Shown here: in pieces, positions 46,501 through 58,400 of the stretch
Numbering within the stretch: position 1 is the first letter of the stretch
Layout of the letters: the number at the start of each line of letters is the position of its first letter
NCBI GenBank assembly: GCA_950097015.1
Contig: CATNEN010000024.1
Location: forward strand, 6,400,001-6,464,000
Length of the DNA: 64,000 nt
Origin: Macrostomum hystrix
Lineage: Eukaryota; Platyhelminthes; Macrostomidae
Direction of reading: 5' to 3'
The notes under the pieces: generated by a model
What the model saw: only the letters and a program-made list of their open reading frames with translations
Database searches by the model: none
Told to the model about the DNA's origin: nothing
Position numbers and translations under genes: made by a program

Positions 46501-49500
46501 TCCGACTGGTAGATTTTAGGTTGCAGATTTTAGGTGGCAGATTCCGACTGGTAGATTTTAGGTTGCAGAATTTAGGTAGTTGATTTTAGGTGGCAGATTC
46601 TTGGTATCATTTTTTAGGTAGCAGATTTTAGGTGGCAGATTCCGACTGGTAGATTTTACGAGTAGGTTGCAGAATTTAGGTTGTTGATTTTAGGTGGCAG
46701 ATTCTTGGTATCGTTTTTTAGGTAACAGAATTTAGGTAGCAGAATTTAGGTGGCAGATTCCGACTGGTAGGTTTTAGGTTGCAGAATTTAGGTAACAGAA
46801 TTTAGGTGGCAGATTCCGACTGGTAGATTTTAGGTAGCAGAATTTAGGTGGCAGATTCCGACTGGTAGATTTTAGGTTGCAGAATTTAGGTAACAGAATT
46901 TAGGTGGCAGATTCCGACTGGTAGATTTTAGGTTGCAGAATTTAGGTAACAGAATTTAGGTGGCAGATTCCGACTGGTAGATTTTAGGTTGCAGAATTTA
47001 GGTAGTAGAATTTAGGTGACAGATTTTAGGTGACAGAATTTAGGTAGCAGATTCCGGCTGGTAGATTTTAGGTGGCAGATTTCAAACTTCATGGACCCAA
47101 GGCCCAACTCATTGAATCCCATCATTCTGACCAATCGCTCCGTAAATCTTCCAGGTCCGAGCCGACCCCATGCCCGGCCTGCCGCAGGCGCTGCTCGACT
47201 ATTCCCAACTGGCACCGTTGGAGAATCCCAGCCAGATTCGCAGATCGGCCACCTACGGCCTGCCCAGCCTCTGCTACAAGGCCTACAGCGCCAGGCACCA
47301 GCAGTGGGTGCTGCTTCGCCGATTTGTTGGCGCCTCTCTGCAGCCGCCCGGACAGGCCGCTGTCCATCTGGCCGCCCTCAGGCAGGCGGATCATCCCCAC
47401 CTGGCACCGGTGCGAGACGCTTTCTCTACTCAGGCTTTCGGCGATCAGTCAGTCTGTCTGGTCACCGATTTCTATCCCGGTTCCGCCACCAGCCTGATTG
47501 TGCACTGCTCGGATCCCATGAAGGTTCGGCTTTTGTTGGTTGACATTTTCACAGCTTTGGATTAAGATTAGCAACGAAAAACTAAGAACTGCGATAAATT
47601 CGAGCTATGATAGAAAGAGATTAGCTATGATGGACCAAGACAAGCAATGCTGGACAGCGACTTGGCCCTGAAATGACTAGCGGTGATGGACAAAGACTAG
47701 CCATGGTAGGCAATGACTAGCGGTGATGGACAAAAACTTGAAATGGTAGATAATGACTAGCGGTGATGGACAAAGACTTGACGAATGGAAGCTATGAATA
47801 GACACATTTTAGCTACGATGGATAAAGACTAGCAATGATGGTCGAGGTCGCAAACAAAGACCCCGTTGCTCTCAGGCCAGCAAATTCCAGCCGGAGTCGG
47901 CCGCCGCCAGTCGGGTAGCCGCAGCTGCCAAGCGGTCGACGCTGCAGTCGGAGCACGTGATGTGGAACCTGCTGCTGCAGCTGGCTAGCGCCGTGCGCTT
48001 CTGCCACGCCAGACTGAACCGAGCCGTCAGGGCTCTGGAGCCCAGCAAGGTCCTAGTTGAAGACAAGCAGCGCCTGCGCGTTAATCTATTGGGCGCGCGA
48101 GAAATTCTTGGCGGCATTGCGCCTGGCGACGAGGACGAATCGGCGGTTGCTAAGCAACAGGATCTGGTGGATCTGGGCCGCCTGCTGCTGGCACTGGCGT
48201 GCGGCACCCAGTTGGCACTGCAGGATCTGGGCACCGCCATGGAACTCGTTGGCAGGTCCTATTCTAAGGATCTAGTCAGCATTATTCATCAGCTGCTTTA
48301 CGGCATCAGCAAGTGAGTATTGGTCCTGTGCAGCTCAAAGACCTGATGTAAATATTTTAAACAAATGTGCAGTTATTTGCCTTGGCAAATGTGTCTTCAT
48401 ATAATTGCAACTTTCAAGGCAAGCACCACTAGAAGTAGAAGGAAGGGAAACTTCGTTTCTTAGAAAAATATTTGAAGGCTGGTTTTCGCGAAAAAAATAC
48501 ACTACGGAAATTGGAAAATTTCTCTTTTTCATATTTAAATGGTGACAGCTTTTGACTAGGAGCAGGTACAAAGCTGTACTTTTGATTTAACTTGCTTAAC
48601 ATATTGCTCTACCTAATGTTATAAAGTTTTCTATATTGTAGTTTGATCTTCATACAATTTTTTTATAAAGATCTGATTCACTGACAATCCTTTAGCTGTT
48701 ATTTTTTAGCTATTAAATAGGACTTATTGAGCTTAAGTTAGATTTATGTGCTGTAGCTTTTTTGCTTGCATTATGGATTTTCATTACTTTGCTTATTTCT
48801 TAATTTCATGATAATTTAAGTAATTTAGTTTATTTTATTTACTAATAAAATAATTTTTTTATTTATGAATTTACTATAATAAATTTATTAACGAATAAAT
48901 CCCTGAGAAGGGACTAATGACTTTCAAAAAATGGTCAAACAAGTTTTTGAGGAAGGCGGTAGACTCCTGAAGTTTCTGAGAAACGCGGATGACTCCTGAA
49001 GTTTCTGAGAAAAGCGGTAGACTCCTGAAGTTTCTGAGAAAAGCGGTAGACTTCTGAAGTTTCTGAGGAAGGCGGTAGACTCCTGAAGTTTCTGAGAAAA
49101 GTGGTAGACTCCTGAAGTTTCTGAGAAACGCGGTAGACTCTTGAAGTTTCTGAGAAACGCGGATGACTCCTGAAGTTTCTGAGATACGCGGATGACTCCT
49201 GAAGTTTCTGAGAAAAGCGGTAGACTCCTGAAGTTTCTGAGATACGAGGATGACCCCTTAAGTTTCTGAGAAAAGCGGATGACTCCTGAAGTTTCTGAGA
49301 AAAGCGGTAGACTCCTGAAGTTTCTGAGAAAAGTGGTAGACTCCTGAAGTTTCTGAGAAAAGTGGTAGACTCCTGAAGTTTCTGAGGAAGGCGGTAGACT
49401 CCTGAAGTTTCTGAGAAAAGTGGTAGACTCCTGAAGTTTCTGAGAAACGCGGTAGACTCTTGAAGTTTCTGAGAAACGCGGATGACTCCTGAAGCTTCTG

Positions 49501-50989
49501 AGATACGCGGATGACTCCTGAAGTTTCTGAGAAACGCGGTAGACTCCTGAAGTTTCTAAGAAAAGTGGTAGACTCCTGAAGTTTCTGAGGAAGGCGGTAG
49601 ACTCCTGAAGTTTCTGAGAAACGCGGTAGACTCCTGATGCCTAAATTCACCCAACCGCAGGTCCATCTATGATGTAATGCCCGCCATCGGTGCCAGGTTT
49701 TTCGATCACCTGTGCGAGTCGCAGCTTAGAGTGGATTTTCTAGAGCTGCAACTAACCCGACAGTTGGAGAACGGTCGCCTACTACGCTTGATCTCAAAGC
49801 TGAGCACAGTTTGCGAACGGGAGATGCCATCAGATCCGGCCTGGACAGACTCAAACGATAGGCACATGCTTAGACTGTTCAGGGACTTTGTATTCCACCA
49901 GACAGACAGCACTGGCGGCTTCCCGTGGATTGACTTGGCACACATTGTCAGCTGCCTGCAGAAGGTACTCCACTCCTAGTCTTACTCCAGAACTCATTCA
50001 GACACCTACTGTACTAAAGACAGTCACGCACCATCCACCATCACAAAAGTTCACACTCTTCCTCAGATTCACTCACCATCCCTCAGATTCACTCACCATC
50101 CCTCAGATTCACTCACCATCCCTCAGATTCACTCACCATCCCTCAGATTCACTCACCATCCCTCAGATTCACTCACCATCCCTCAGATTCACTCACCATC
50201 CCTCAGATTCACTCACCATCCCTCAGATTCACTTACCATCCCTCAGATTCACACTCACCATCCCTCAGATTCACTCACCATCCCTCAGATTCACTCACCA
50301 TCCCTCAGATTCACTCACCATCCCTCAGATTCACTCACCATCCCTCAGATTCACTTACCATCCCTCAGATTCACACTCACCATCCCTCAGATTCACTCAC
50401 CATCCCTCAGATTCACTCACCATCCCTCAGATTCACTCACCATCCCTCAGATTCACTCACCATCCCTCAGATTCACACTCACCATCCCTCAGATTCACAC
50501 TCACCATCCCTCAGATTCACACTCACCATCCCTCAGATTCACTCACCATCCCTCAGATTCACTCACCATCCCTCAGATTCACTCACCATCCCTCAGATTC
50601 ACTCACCATCCCTCAGATTCACACTCACCATCCCTCAGATTCACTCACCATCCCTCAGATTCACTCACCATCCCTCAGATTCACTCACCATCCCTCAGAT
50701 TAAAATACCACTGCCCAGATTCACTTACCTTAACGTCGACTCGCTCCACCCGCAGCTGGACATGGGGTCTCAGCAGAGGCTCTGCCTAGTCTCCAGGGAC
50801 TCCCAGCAGGTGATGCTAGTCACCTATGCCGAGGTGAAGCAGTGGCTTGACTCATGCTACGCCCAGCTCAACCGGCTGATGGAATCGGGCATGCGCCAGC
50901 AGTCGGAGTTCTACTCTGGCACGCAGCCGCTGGCCGAGATTCCGCCCGCCGCCTGGTCGGACGGTTTGCCGCCGTCGGCTACGATGTGA
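43569..50989 (+). CDS. PAN3: PAN2-PAN3 deadenylase subunit PAN3 (pseudokinase adaptor)
   Basis: Exons: 43569-43661, 43809-43994, 44867 to about 44965 or 45007 (Gln-rich, least certain), 45806-46213, 47155-47523, 47876-48312, 49661-49964, 50756-50989. PAN3 dimerises, binds poly(A)-PABP and recruits the PAN2 exonuclease for the first phase of mRNA deadenylation. The N-terminal part is Ala/Gln/Ser-rich and contains LLGVANRFGP (about residues 75-84), which fits the PABP-binding PAM2 pattern. The pseudokinase domain runs from LLDYSQLAPLE through YGLPSLCYKAYSARHQQWVLLRRF, ADHPHLAPVRDAF, CLVTDFYPGS, VMWNLLLQLASAVRFCHA and RLRVNLLGAREIL to DLVDLGRLLLALACG. The coiled-coil and knob part has MPAIGARFFDHL, ENGRLLRLISKL, LRLFRDFVFHQ, PWIDLAHIVSCLQK and a short tail. 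No HRD/DFG catalytic motifs are visible, as expected. No CCCH zinc finger is found. Five of seven introns hold an array. Confidence 0.9.
44040..44585 (+). repeat. Intronic minisatellite, 21-bp unit (PAN3 intron 2)
   Basis: About 23 copies of CTTAGCTAATCATATTAGTG plus T, with few changes. The period is a multiple of three, so one frame stays open for about 160 codons; that frame is not continuous with the exon frame through a normal start. Confidence 0.97.
45425..45756 (-). mobile_element. tRNA-derived SINE, family C, in PAN3 intron 3
   Basis: On the minus strand the head has GGGGCAGAGCGGTGGCAAAG, then GCGGTTAACGCG (A-box region), a long variable arm like Ser/Leu tRNA, and GAGCTCGATTCCACGGC (B box, about 45682-45698). 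About 250 bp of body follows. Its head ends about 50 nt before the acceptor at 45805. Confidence 0.8.
46290..47075 (+). repeat. Intronic minisatellite with mixed units (PAN3 intron 4)
   Basis: Built of short modules GGTGGCAGATTCCGACTGG, TAGATTTTAGGTTGCAG and AATTTAGGTAACAG in changing order, giving compound units of about 40-70 bp. The left end has a related AGCAGATTCCAGCCTGTA block. Confidence 0.93.
47600..47840 (+). repeat. Degenerate tandem repeat (PAN3 intron 5)
   Basis: Imperfect units of GGTGATGGACAAAGACTAGC type, about 8-10 copies and strongly diverged: an old or slow array. Confidence 0.75.
48313..48945. other. Unique AT-rich part of PAN3 intron 6
   Basis: Nothing recognised before the array begins. 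Confidence 0.5.
48950..49640 (+). repeat. Intronic minisatellite, about 27-bp unit (PAN3 intron 6)
   Basis: About 25 copies with core GACTCCTGAAGTTTCTGAGA and AAAGCGGTA. Variants (GAAACGCGGAT, GAGGAAGGCGG, GATACGCGGAT) recur in blocks. It ends about 20 nt before the acceptor at 49660. Confidence 0.97.
50060..50703 (+). repeat. Intronic minisatellite, 20/22-bp unit (PAN3 intron 7)
   Basis: About 31 copies of CCTCAGATTCACTCACCATC. A 22-bp form with an extra AC recurs at spaced positions, again a block pattern. Confidence 0.97.
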
Positions 50990-51285
50990 GGAGGTGTTCG
51001 TCTAGAGCACCTGTTTGTTCAACTAGGGAGAGAGATTCGGGCTTGTTTATTATTATTAATTTAATGCTTTGGCGCCACATTTGTACTGTGCTTTTACAAC
51101 TAAGGGAGCTCTTAGATGATGACGCTGTTTCCTTTTCCATAGACTGGTCACTAATTGTAAAAATTTCTAGCTTTCTTACTCTTAATTGCTGAGGACAATG
51201 GGACCAGTAATTCTTATACTGGAGTTCTTGAAACAATTGAGTTCGCAATTAGCTGCGAATCTTTAATCCATCTCTGGAATGTCAG
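50990..51285. other. PAN3 3' flank
   Basis: Probable 3'UTR; no canonical AATAAA was found in the first 300 nt. Confidence 0.4.
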
Positions 51286-51289
51286 AATA

Positions 51290-51645
51290 GCTACCCCGTA
51301 TACCCTAGCCCTATCACTAATCCTATGAAAGTAATCTCTAATCCCATAAAGAGAGTCCCTGATCCTATAATGATCCTAATCTCTGAGCCATGTAGGATCC
51401 CTAACACCATTGGGTATCATAAAGGGAATCCCTAATGCCATTTAGGGAATCCCTAATACTATTGAGGTAATCCCTAATGCCATTGAGGGAATCCCTAATA
51501 CGATTGAGGTAATCCCTAATACCATTGAGGGAATCCCTAATACCATTGAGGGAATCCCTAATACCACTGGGGGAATCCCTAATACCACTGGGGGAATCCC
51601 TAATACCATTAAAAGAATCCCTAGTCTCATGGATATCCCTAATCT
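51290..51645 (+). repeat. Diverged tandem repeat, about 16/32-bp unit
   Basis: Units of GGGAATCCCTAATACCATTG type, about 14-18 copies with variable central bases. Confidence 0.88.
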
Positions 51646-52864
51646 GTTTATGGTAACTCCTAATCTCAAATTAATCTCGAAGTCTGTGTAGAAAATCGGC
51701 AGTCCCATGTTAGAAACGAATGGTTTATCAAATACCGTAACATATAAACAGGAAAATCCCACCAAGAAATGTTTGAAAGTCCAATCAAGGAATTCAGAAA
51801 TTGTTGGTAGAGAGAATCACCGAATTATTTCGAAAGGGGTTGAGAATCTGTCTAAAAGAAATCTAGGCGTGCATTTCGTGTCGTGACCATTAAATCATAT
51901 CATTATTTTTTGTAAACAACAGGAATACGAGTATGCTGTCATCTGTTTGCTTTGGTGTGAGTAGCGTTTGAGAAGCGTTTACAATGGCTGTATAATGTAT
52001 GCTTATTGTCGCTTAATACAGCATAGAGAGACAGCTGTTTTGTTCATAGCTAATTATACGAGTAGTTTAACTATTTTGTCGCGAAAACTATTGATCTGTA
52101 ACATTGAACAGGTGTCTGTCCTCTCACTCCATCCTATTTAATAGTACTCATTTTGAGGCTTGATTGCGGCATTTTTTGTTAATTTGATATCTATATATTA
52201 ATTTTCTTCTTTCCGGATTGGATTCCGCGGATGCCGGGGCTTCACCAGCCCACCGCCTCAGCTCTGCTCTGCTGTTTCATTCGCGCTTCTGCTTGCACGA
52301 ATTTCCCCTAGGATTAGGATTAGGGTTAGGATTTCAGATTACGGAACGGGGATAATTGAGTTTTCTTAGGATTTCTAATTTGTAATTGGGATTTCAAGAC
52401 TTAACAATTTTAGGATTCTCATATCCCTACTGTAGGATTTGGGAATGCTTCTACAAGGAATCAGAAATCAAGGTGTGTAAGTCATTTTTCATTCAAATTC
52501 ATTCTCACATCTTCCATGCCTTTGCTTGTTGGTTAACATTTGACTATGCATGTTTGCTCGCGTGGTCTCTCGCTAGACTCCTCAGCCCTTCCCTACTTCC
52601 TACTTAACTAATGCATTAGGCGAGCCAGCACAAAAACGGCTAGCATTTTTGCGAACTCCCCTACCTACGCCTTACTTTATTGTTATTGAGTTTCAAAGTG
52701 AAATAAAAAAGTAATAAATATATATATAATTCGGCCTTACAATAAAAGTGCTGAAACTATAAAAACTATTATAAGACTTGAAAATTTACAAGCAGTGCTC
52801 AACGCTGCTCTGTCTCGGTGTCTGCGTTTCTTTCGGGCTAATACGTTGCTTAATAGTAAATAAG
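51646..52864. other. Intergenic; short telomere-like run only
   Basis: At about 52313-52336 there are four degenerate TTAGGA/TTAGGG hexamers. No gene seen. Confidence 0.4.
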
Positions 52865-54765
52865 CACAGCATAACACCTGTGCCAGTCTAATGATTGCAT
52901 AACACCCGTGACTAACAGTGCCAGTCAAATGATTGCATAACACCCGTGACTAACAGTGCCAGTCCAGTGATTGCATAACACCTGTGACTAACAGTGCCAG
53001 TCCAATGATTGCATAACAGGTGACTAACAGTGCCAGTCCAATGATTGCATAACAGGTGACTAACAGTGCCAGTCTAATGATTGCATAACACCCGTGACTA
53101 ACAGTGCCAGTCAAATGATTGCATAACACCCGTGACTAACAGTGCCAGTCAAATGATTGCATAACACCCGTGACTAACAGTGCCAGTCAAATGATTGCAT
53201 AACACCTGTGACTAACAGTGCCAGTCAAATGATTGCATAACACCCGTGACTAACAGTGCCAGTCCAGTGATTGCATAACACCTGTGACTAACAGTGCCAG
53301 TCAAATGATTGCATAACACCCGTGACTAACAGTGCCAGTCAAATGATTGCATAACACCCGTGACTAACAGTGCCAGTCCAGTGATTGCATAACACCTGTG
53401 ACTAACAGTGCCAGTCCAATGATTGCATAACAGGTGACTAACAGTGCCAGTCCAATGATTGCATAACAGGTGACTAACAGTGCCAGTCTAATGATTGCAT
53501 AACACCCGTGACTAACAGTGCCAGTCAAATGATTGCATAACACCCGTGACTAACAGTGCCAGTCAAATGATTGCATAACACCCGTGACTAACAGTGCCAG
53601 TCAAATGATTGCATAACACCTGTGACTAACAGTGCCAGTCAAATGATTGCATAACACCCGTGACTAACAGTGCCAGTCCAGTGATTGCATAACACCTGTG
53701 ACTAACAGTGCCAGTCAAATGATTGCATAACACCCGTGACTAACAGTGCCAGTCAAATGATTGCATAACACCCGTGGCTAACAGTGCCAGTCAAATGATT
53801 GCATAACACCCGTGACTAACAGTGCCAGTCCAATGATTGCATAACAGGTGACTAACAGTGCCAGTCCAATGATTGCATAACAGGTGACTAACAGTGCCAG
53901 TCCAATGATTGCATAACAGGTGACTAACAGTGCCAGTCTAATGATTGCATAACACCCGTGACTAACAGTGCCAGTCAAATGATTGCATAACACCTGTGAC
54001 TAACAGTGCCAGTCAAATGATTGCATAACACCCGTGACTAACAGTGCCAGTCCAGTGATTGCATAACACCTGTGACTAACAGTGCCAGTCCAATGATTGC
54101 ATAACAGGTGACTAACAGTGCCAGTCCAATGATTGCATAACAGGTGACTAACAGTGCCAGTCTAATGATTGCATAACACCCGTGACTAACAGTGCCAGTC
54201 AAATGATTGCATAACACCCGTGACTAACAGTGCCAGTCAAATGATTGCATAACACCCGTGACTAACAGTGCCAGTCCAGTGATTGCATAACACCTGTGAC
54301 TAACAGTGCCAGTCCAATGATTGCATAACAGGTGACTAACAGTGCCAGTCCAATGATTGCATAACAGGTGACTAACAGTGCCAGTCCAATGATTGCATAA
54401 CAGGTGACTAACAGTGCCAGTCTAATGATTGCATAACACCCGTGACTAACAGTGCCAGTCCAATGATTGCATAACACCCATGACTAACAGTGCCAGTCAA
54501 ATGATTGCATAACACCCATGACTAACAGTGCCAGTCAAATGATTGCATAACACCCATGACTAACAGTGCCAGTCCAATGATTGCATAACAGGTGACTAAC
54601 AGTGCCAGTCCAATGATTGCATAACACCCGTGACTAACAGTGCCAGTCCAATGATTGCATACCAGGTGACTAACAGTGCCAGTCCAATGATTGCATACCA
54701 GGTGACTAACAGTGCCAGTCCAATGATTGCATACCAGGTGACTAACAGTGCCAGTCCAGTGATTA
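52865..54765 (-). repeat. Minisatellite, 35/38-bp unit, about 1.9 kb, with higher-order structure
   Basis: About 50 copies with core TGATTGCATAACACCCGTGA and CTAACAGTGCCAGTC. Types differ in the CTAA/CAAA/CCAA/CCAG dinucleotide context and in a 3-bp deletion (AACAGGTG). An 11-12-unit block (about 414-450 bp) starting with the CTAA type at about 53071, 53485 and 53935 recurs with nearly the same order. Confidence 0.98.
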
Positions 54766-55490
54766 TACAAGACATGTGATTGTGAGAACAAAAAGTGTAG
54801 AAATATGAAACAAATTAAAGGTTTTTATGCTGGAAGCTAAACATTAATGAGTTAAGAAATTTATCGGTTGAAAACTTTATATTTTAGAGAACCTTTAAAC
54901 GTACAAATAGCTACTTATAGTGGTATTTATAAAAGCTGACTTAACTAAACCTTTGTTGTAAAAACGAGTGAATACAGCTAATAAAAGTACAAAAGTCTAG
55001 CCAGGAATGTGTTAAGCTTAGATACAACAACATGAGACGTAACTTAAGGTCTGATTAACTGCGAAATATGTGATGTAAAAAATTTACTGTAATGTATATA
55101 AATTTATAGCATGGTCGTTTGGAATGTATCACGTCAGATTTGGGGAATGCCAATTGTTAATCAATATGATGTAGTTTAAAAGGACCCAGCAATATTCGCT
55201 AGCGCCGTTGAAAATGAATTCAATAATAAAAAGCGGCAAATCAGAAGCTTTGCGTGCTACAATGATTTATGAATTACAGTATTAATAAAAAAACTCACAG
55301 CATTCGCCAAACAGCCTACTTTACAACACCAGCAGTAGCTTACTGCAGAAAAAAGTCAAATTTGAGGATATTGTTTTAACATCAATATCCGAACAGTTTT
55401 AAAGCGTTTAAACAATTGATTGTTTAATTAATAAGGAATTTTAAACCCGTTGTCAATTCTTAGTCACTATCGCTTACGCTAGTTCATGCT
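54766..55490. other. 3' flank of the L1CAM-like gene, AT-rich
   Basis: Probable 3'UTR and intergenic DNA. A minus-strand ATTAAA is present at 55423-55428, about 60 nt after the stop. Confidence 0.4.
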
Positions 55491-58400
55491 TCAAACATCG
55501 GTTGAGCTGCCGATCACCCCGCCGCCTAAGGAGCCCTGGCTTGGCGGGCGATAATAAGAGCCCGGAGGAGGCGGCGGCGGCTCCTGCTGTTGGGGACGGT
55601 CAGCCGGCTTGGGCGGTTTCGACTTCGGCTTCGGCTTCGGCTTCGGTGGCGGTGGCGGAGGCGCCTGAGGCTGAGACGGCGGCGGCGGAGGCGCGTAGGC
55701 GCTTGAAAAGCCGCGGTCCTCCGGCGCGAAGTCTTCGTCGTCTGTGAGTTAAAAGAGCAAAGTAAATAAACATTTTTATATTTTAAATGTACACGCACAA
55801 TCTTTACTTTAAGTAGAGACGTATGTTGAAGGAAGGTGGACTGAATCTCTAACGAAAGCTTACTGTCACTGTACTATTCTGTACTGTCAATCTCATCACC
55901 CTCACCCTACCTGAATCTCACCCTACCTGAATCTCACCCAACATGAATCTCACCCAACCTGAATCTCACCCAACCTGAATCTCACCAAACCTGAATCTCA
56001 CCCAAACTGAATCTCACCCTACCTGAATCTCACCCAACCTGAATCTCACCCAACCTGAATCTCACCCAACATGAATCTCACCTAACCTGAATCTCACCCA
56101 ACCTGAATCTCACCAAACCTGAATCTCACCCAACCTGAATCTCACCCAACCTGAATCTCACCAAACCTGAATCTCACCCAACCTGAATCTCAGCCATCCT
56201 AAATCTCACCCAACCTGAATCTCACCCAACCTGAATCTCACCCAACATGAATCTCACCCAACCTGAATCTCAGCCATCCTAAATCTCACCCAACCTGAAT
56301 CTCACCCAACCTGAATCTCAGCCATCCTAAATCTCAGCCATCCTAAATCTCAGCCATCCTAAATCTCACCCAACCTGAATCTCACCCATCCTAAATCTCA
56401 CCCATCCTAAATCTCACCCATCCTAAATCTCACCCAACCTGAATCTCACCTATCCTAAATCTAACCCAACCTGAATCTCACCCAACCTGAATCTCACCCA
56501 ACCTGAATCTCACCCAACCTGAATCTCACCCATCCTGAATCTCACCCAACCAAAATCTCACCAAACCTGAATCATCAGTCACATTAAATCTTACTTTCCC
56601 CAAATCCCATCCACATTTATGCTTTATCTACCTAAATCTCACCACCTGAAATTTCAAGCCACATTAAGTGTAGGTGATCTGCAGTCCCAGGGAAATGAGC
56701 GGTCAGTTCTCACCATCCGGCGGGTCCGACACCCGCCTCGGCAGGCTGTCGATGGAGCCCTCGATCGACCGGCGGCCGGGCACTCGGGGCGCCGGCTTCG
56801 GCGGCAGTTGCGGCGCCAGAAACGGACGGGTGGCGGCGGCCCCCGCCGGCGGCTTGCTCACCGGATTGTATTCCTCGTATTCGTCGTTATATCGGCCGGG
56901 CGGAGAGGCCGGCGGTGGAGCGCCGGATAGGGGAGCTGGTGAGGCCATCGCGGCAGACATTGGCTCGGGCTCGTCACCTTGAACGGTAAGAAAATGCTTC
57001 TGTTCAAAACTGGCTAAAGCGCAAAAAACGCGAATTGCTTTAGACGCAACGCCGCTCACCGCTCATGAAAGTGTGCGGCTTATTTTCCATGGGAGCTTCG
57101 GCCGGTTCAAATCCGCCCGCTGGGACGCCGCCCTGGAATCCGGAGGCGTAGGGGCCACCGAAACCGGCTCCAGACTGCGGATCTTCCTCCTGCGGCAGCA
57201 GCTTGCCCCGCTTGGCTGCAAGTTTTTGGGAACCGGCGAGTAGATTGTGGGACAGTTTGGTAGATTGTGGGACAGTTTGGTAGATTGCGGGACAGTTTGG
57301 TAGATTGCGGGACAGTTTGGTAGATTGTGGGACAGTTTGGTAGATTGCGGGACAGTTTGGTAGATTGCGGGACAGTTTGGTAGATTGTGGGACAGTTTGG
57401 TAGATTATGGGACAGTTTGGTAGATTTCGGGACAGTTTAGTAGATTGCGGGACAGTTTGGTAGATTGTGGGACAGTTTGGTAGATTGTGGGACAGTTTGG
57501 TTGATTGTGGGACAGGTGTGTTGCCCACCTTCGAGTCGTCGCTTGCGCACAAAGCACAGGAAGATGATGAAGGCGATGAGAGCGATGAGAATGAGCACCA
57601 TGCAGATGAACCAGGTGGCGCTGGCGCCATACAGGGCGTTCGGGCTGAGTTCGCCGCCGGTTTTCACTCGGACAATGTCGCTGTAGCTTGTCATAGCGGC
57701 GCCGTTGGTGGCCACCACGCGGATGTCGTACCAGGCGTCGTTTTCCATGCCTTCGATTAGGATCCACCTGTTTCGATATTCGCGCTGGGTTTCGAACCAT
57801 TTGCTGCGACCTGCGAATTTTTTTCAAGTTCTCAGGGTCATCAAAATACAAAACATAATTATGAGACTAGCAAATGCACGACATGCTACTATTGAATCAG
57901 AAACTACTGTCAATTACGAGTAATAATACGTGACCTTGAAACACGCTTTAATGCCTTGACTGTCTGACAATACCAGCAATAATAATACGTGACCTTGAAA
58001 CACGCTTTAATGCCTTGACTGTCTGACAATACCAGCAATAATAATACGTGACCTTGAAACACGCTTTAATGCCGTGACTGTCTGACAATACCAGCAATAA
58101 TAATACGTGACCTTGAAACACGCTTTAATGCCTTGACTGTCTGACAATACCAGCAATAATAATACGTGACCTTGAAACACGCTTTAATGCCGTGACTGTC
58201 TGACAATACCAGCAATAATACGTGACCTTGAAACACGCTTTTATGCCGTGACTGTCTGACAATACCAGCAATAATACGTGACCTTGAAACACGCTTTTAT
58301 GCCGTGACTGTCTGACGATACCAGCAGTAATAATACGTGACCTTGAAACACGCTTGTATGGCGCGACTGTCTGACAATACCAGCAACAATAATTCGTGAC

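Noticed and set aside
49888-50703. 271-residue plus-strand frame with Ser/His/Pro repeats
   Set aside because: It starts in the wrong frame of a PAN3 exon and runs through the 20/22-bp intronic array.
57040-57630. 196-residue minus-strand frame
   Set aside because: It joins pieces of two L1CAM-like exons through the 20-bp array in the intron; the spliced model fits the family.
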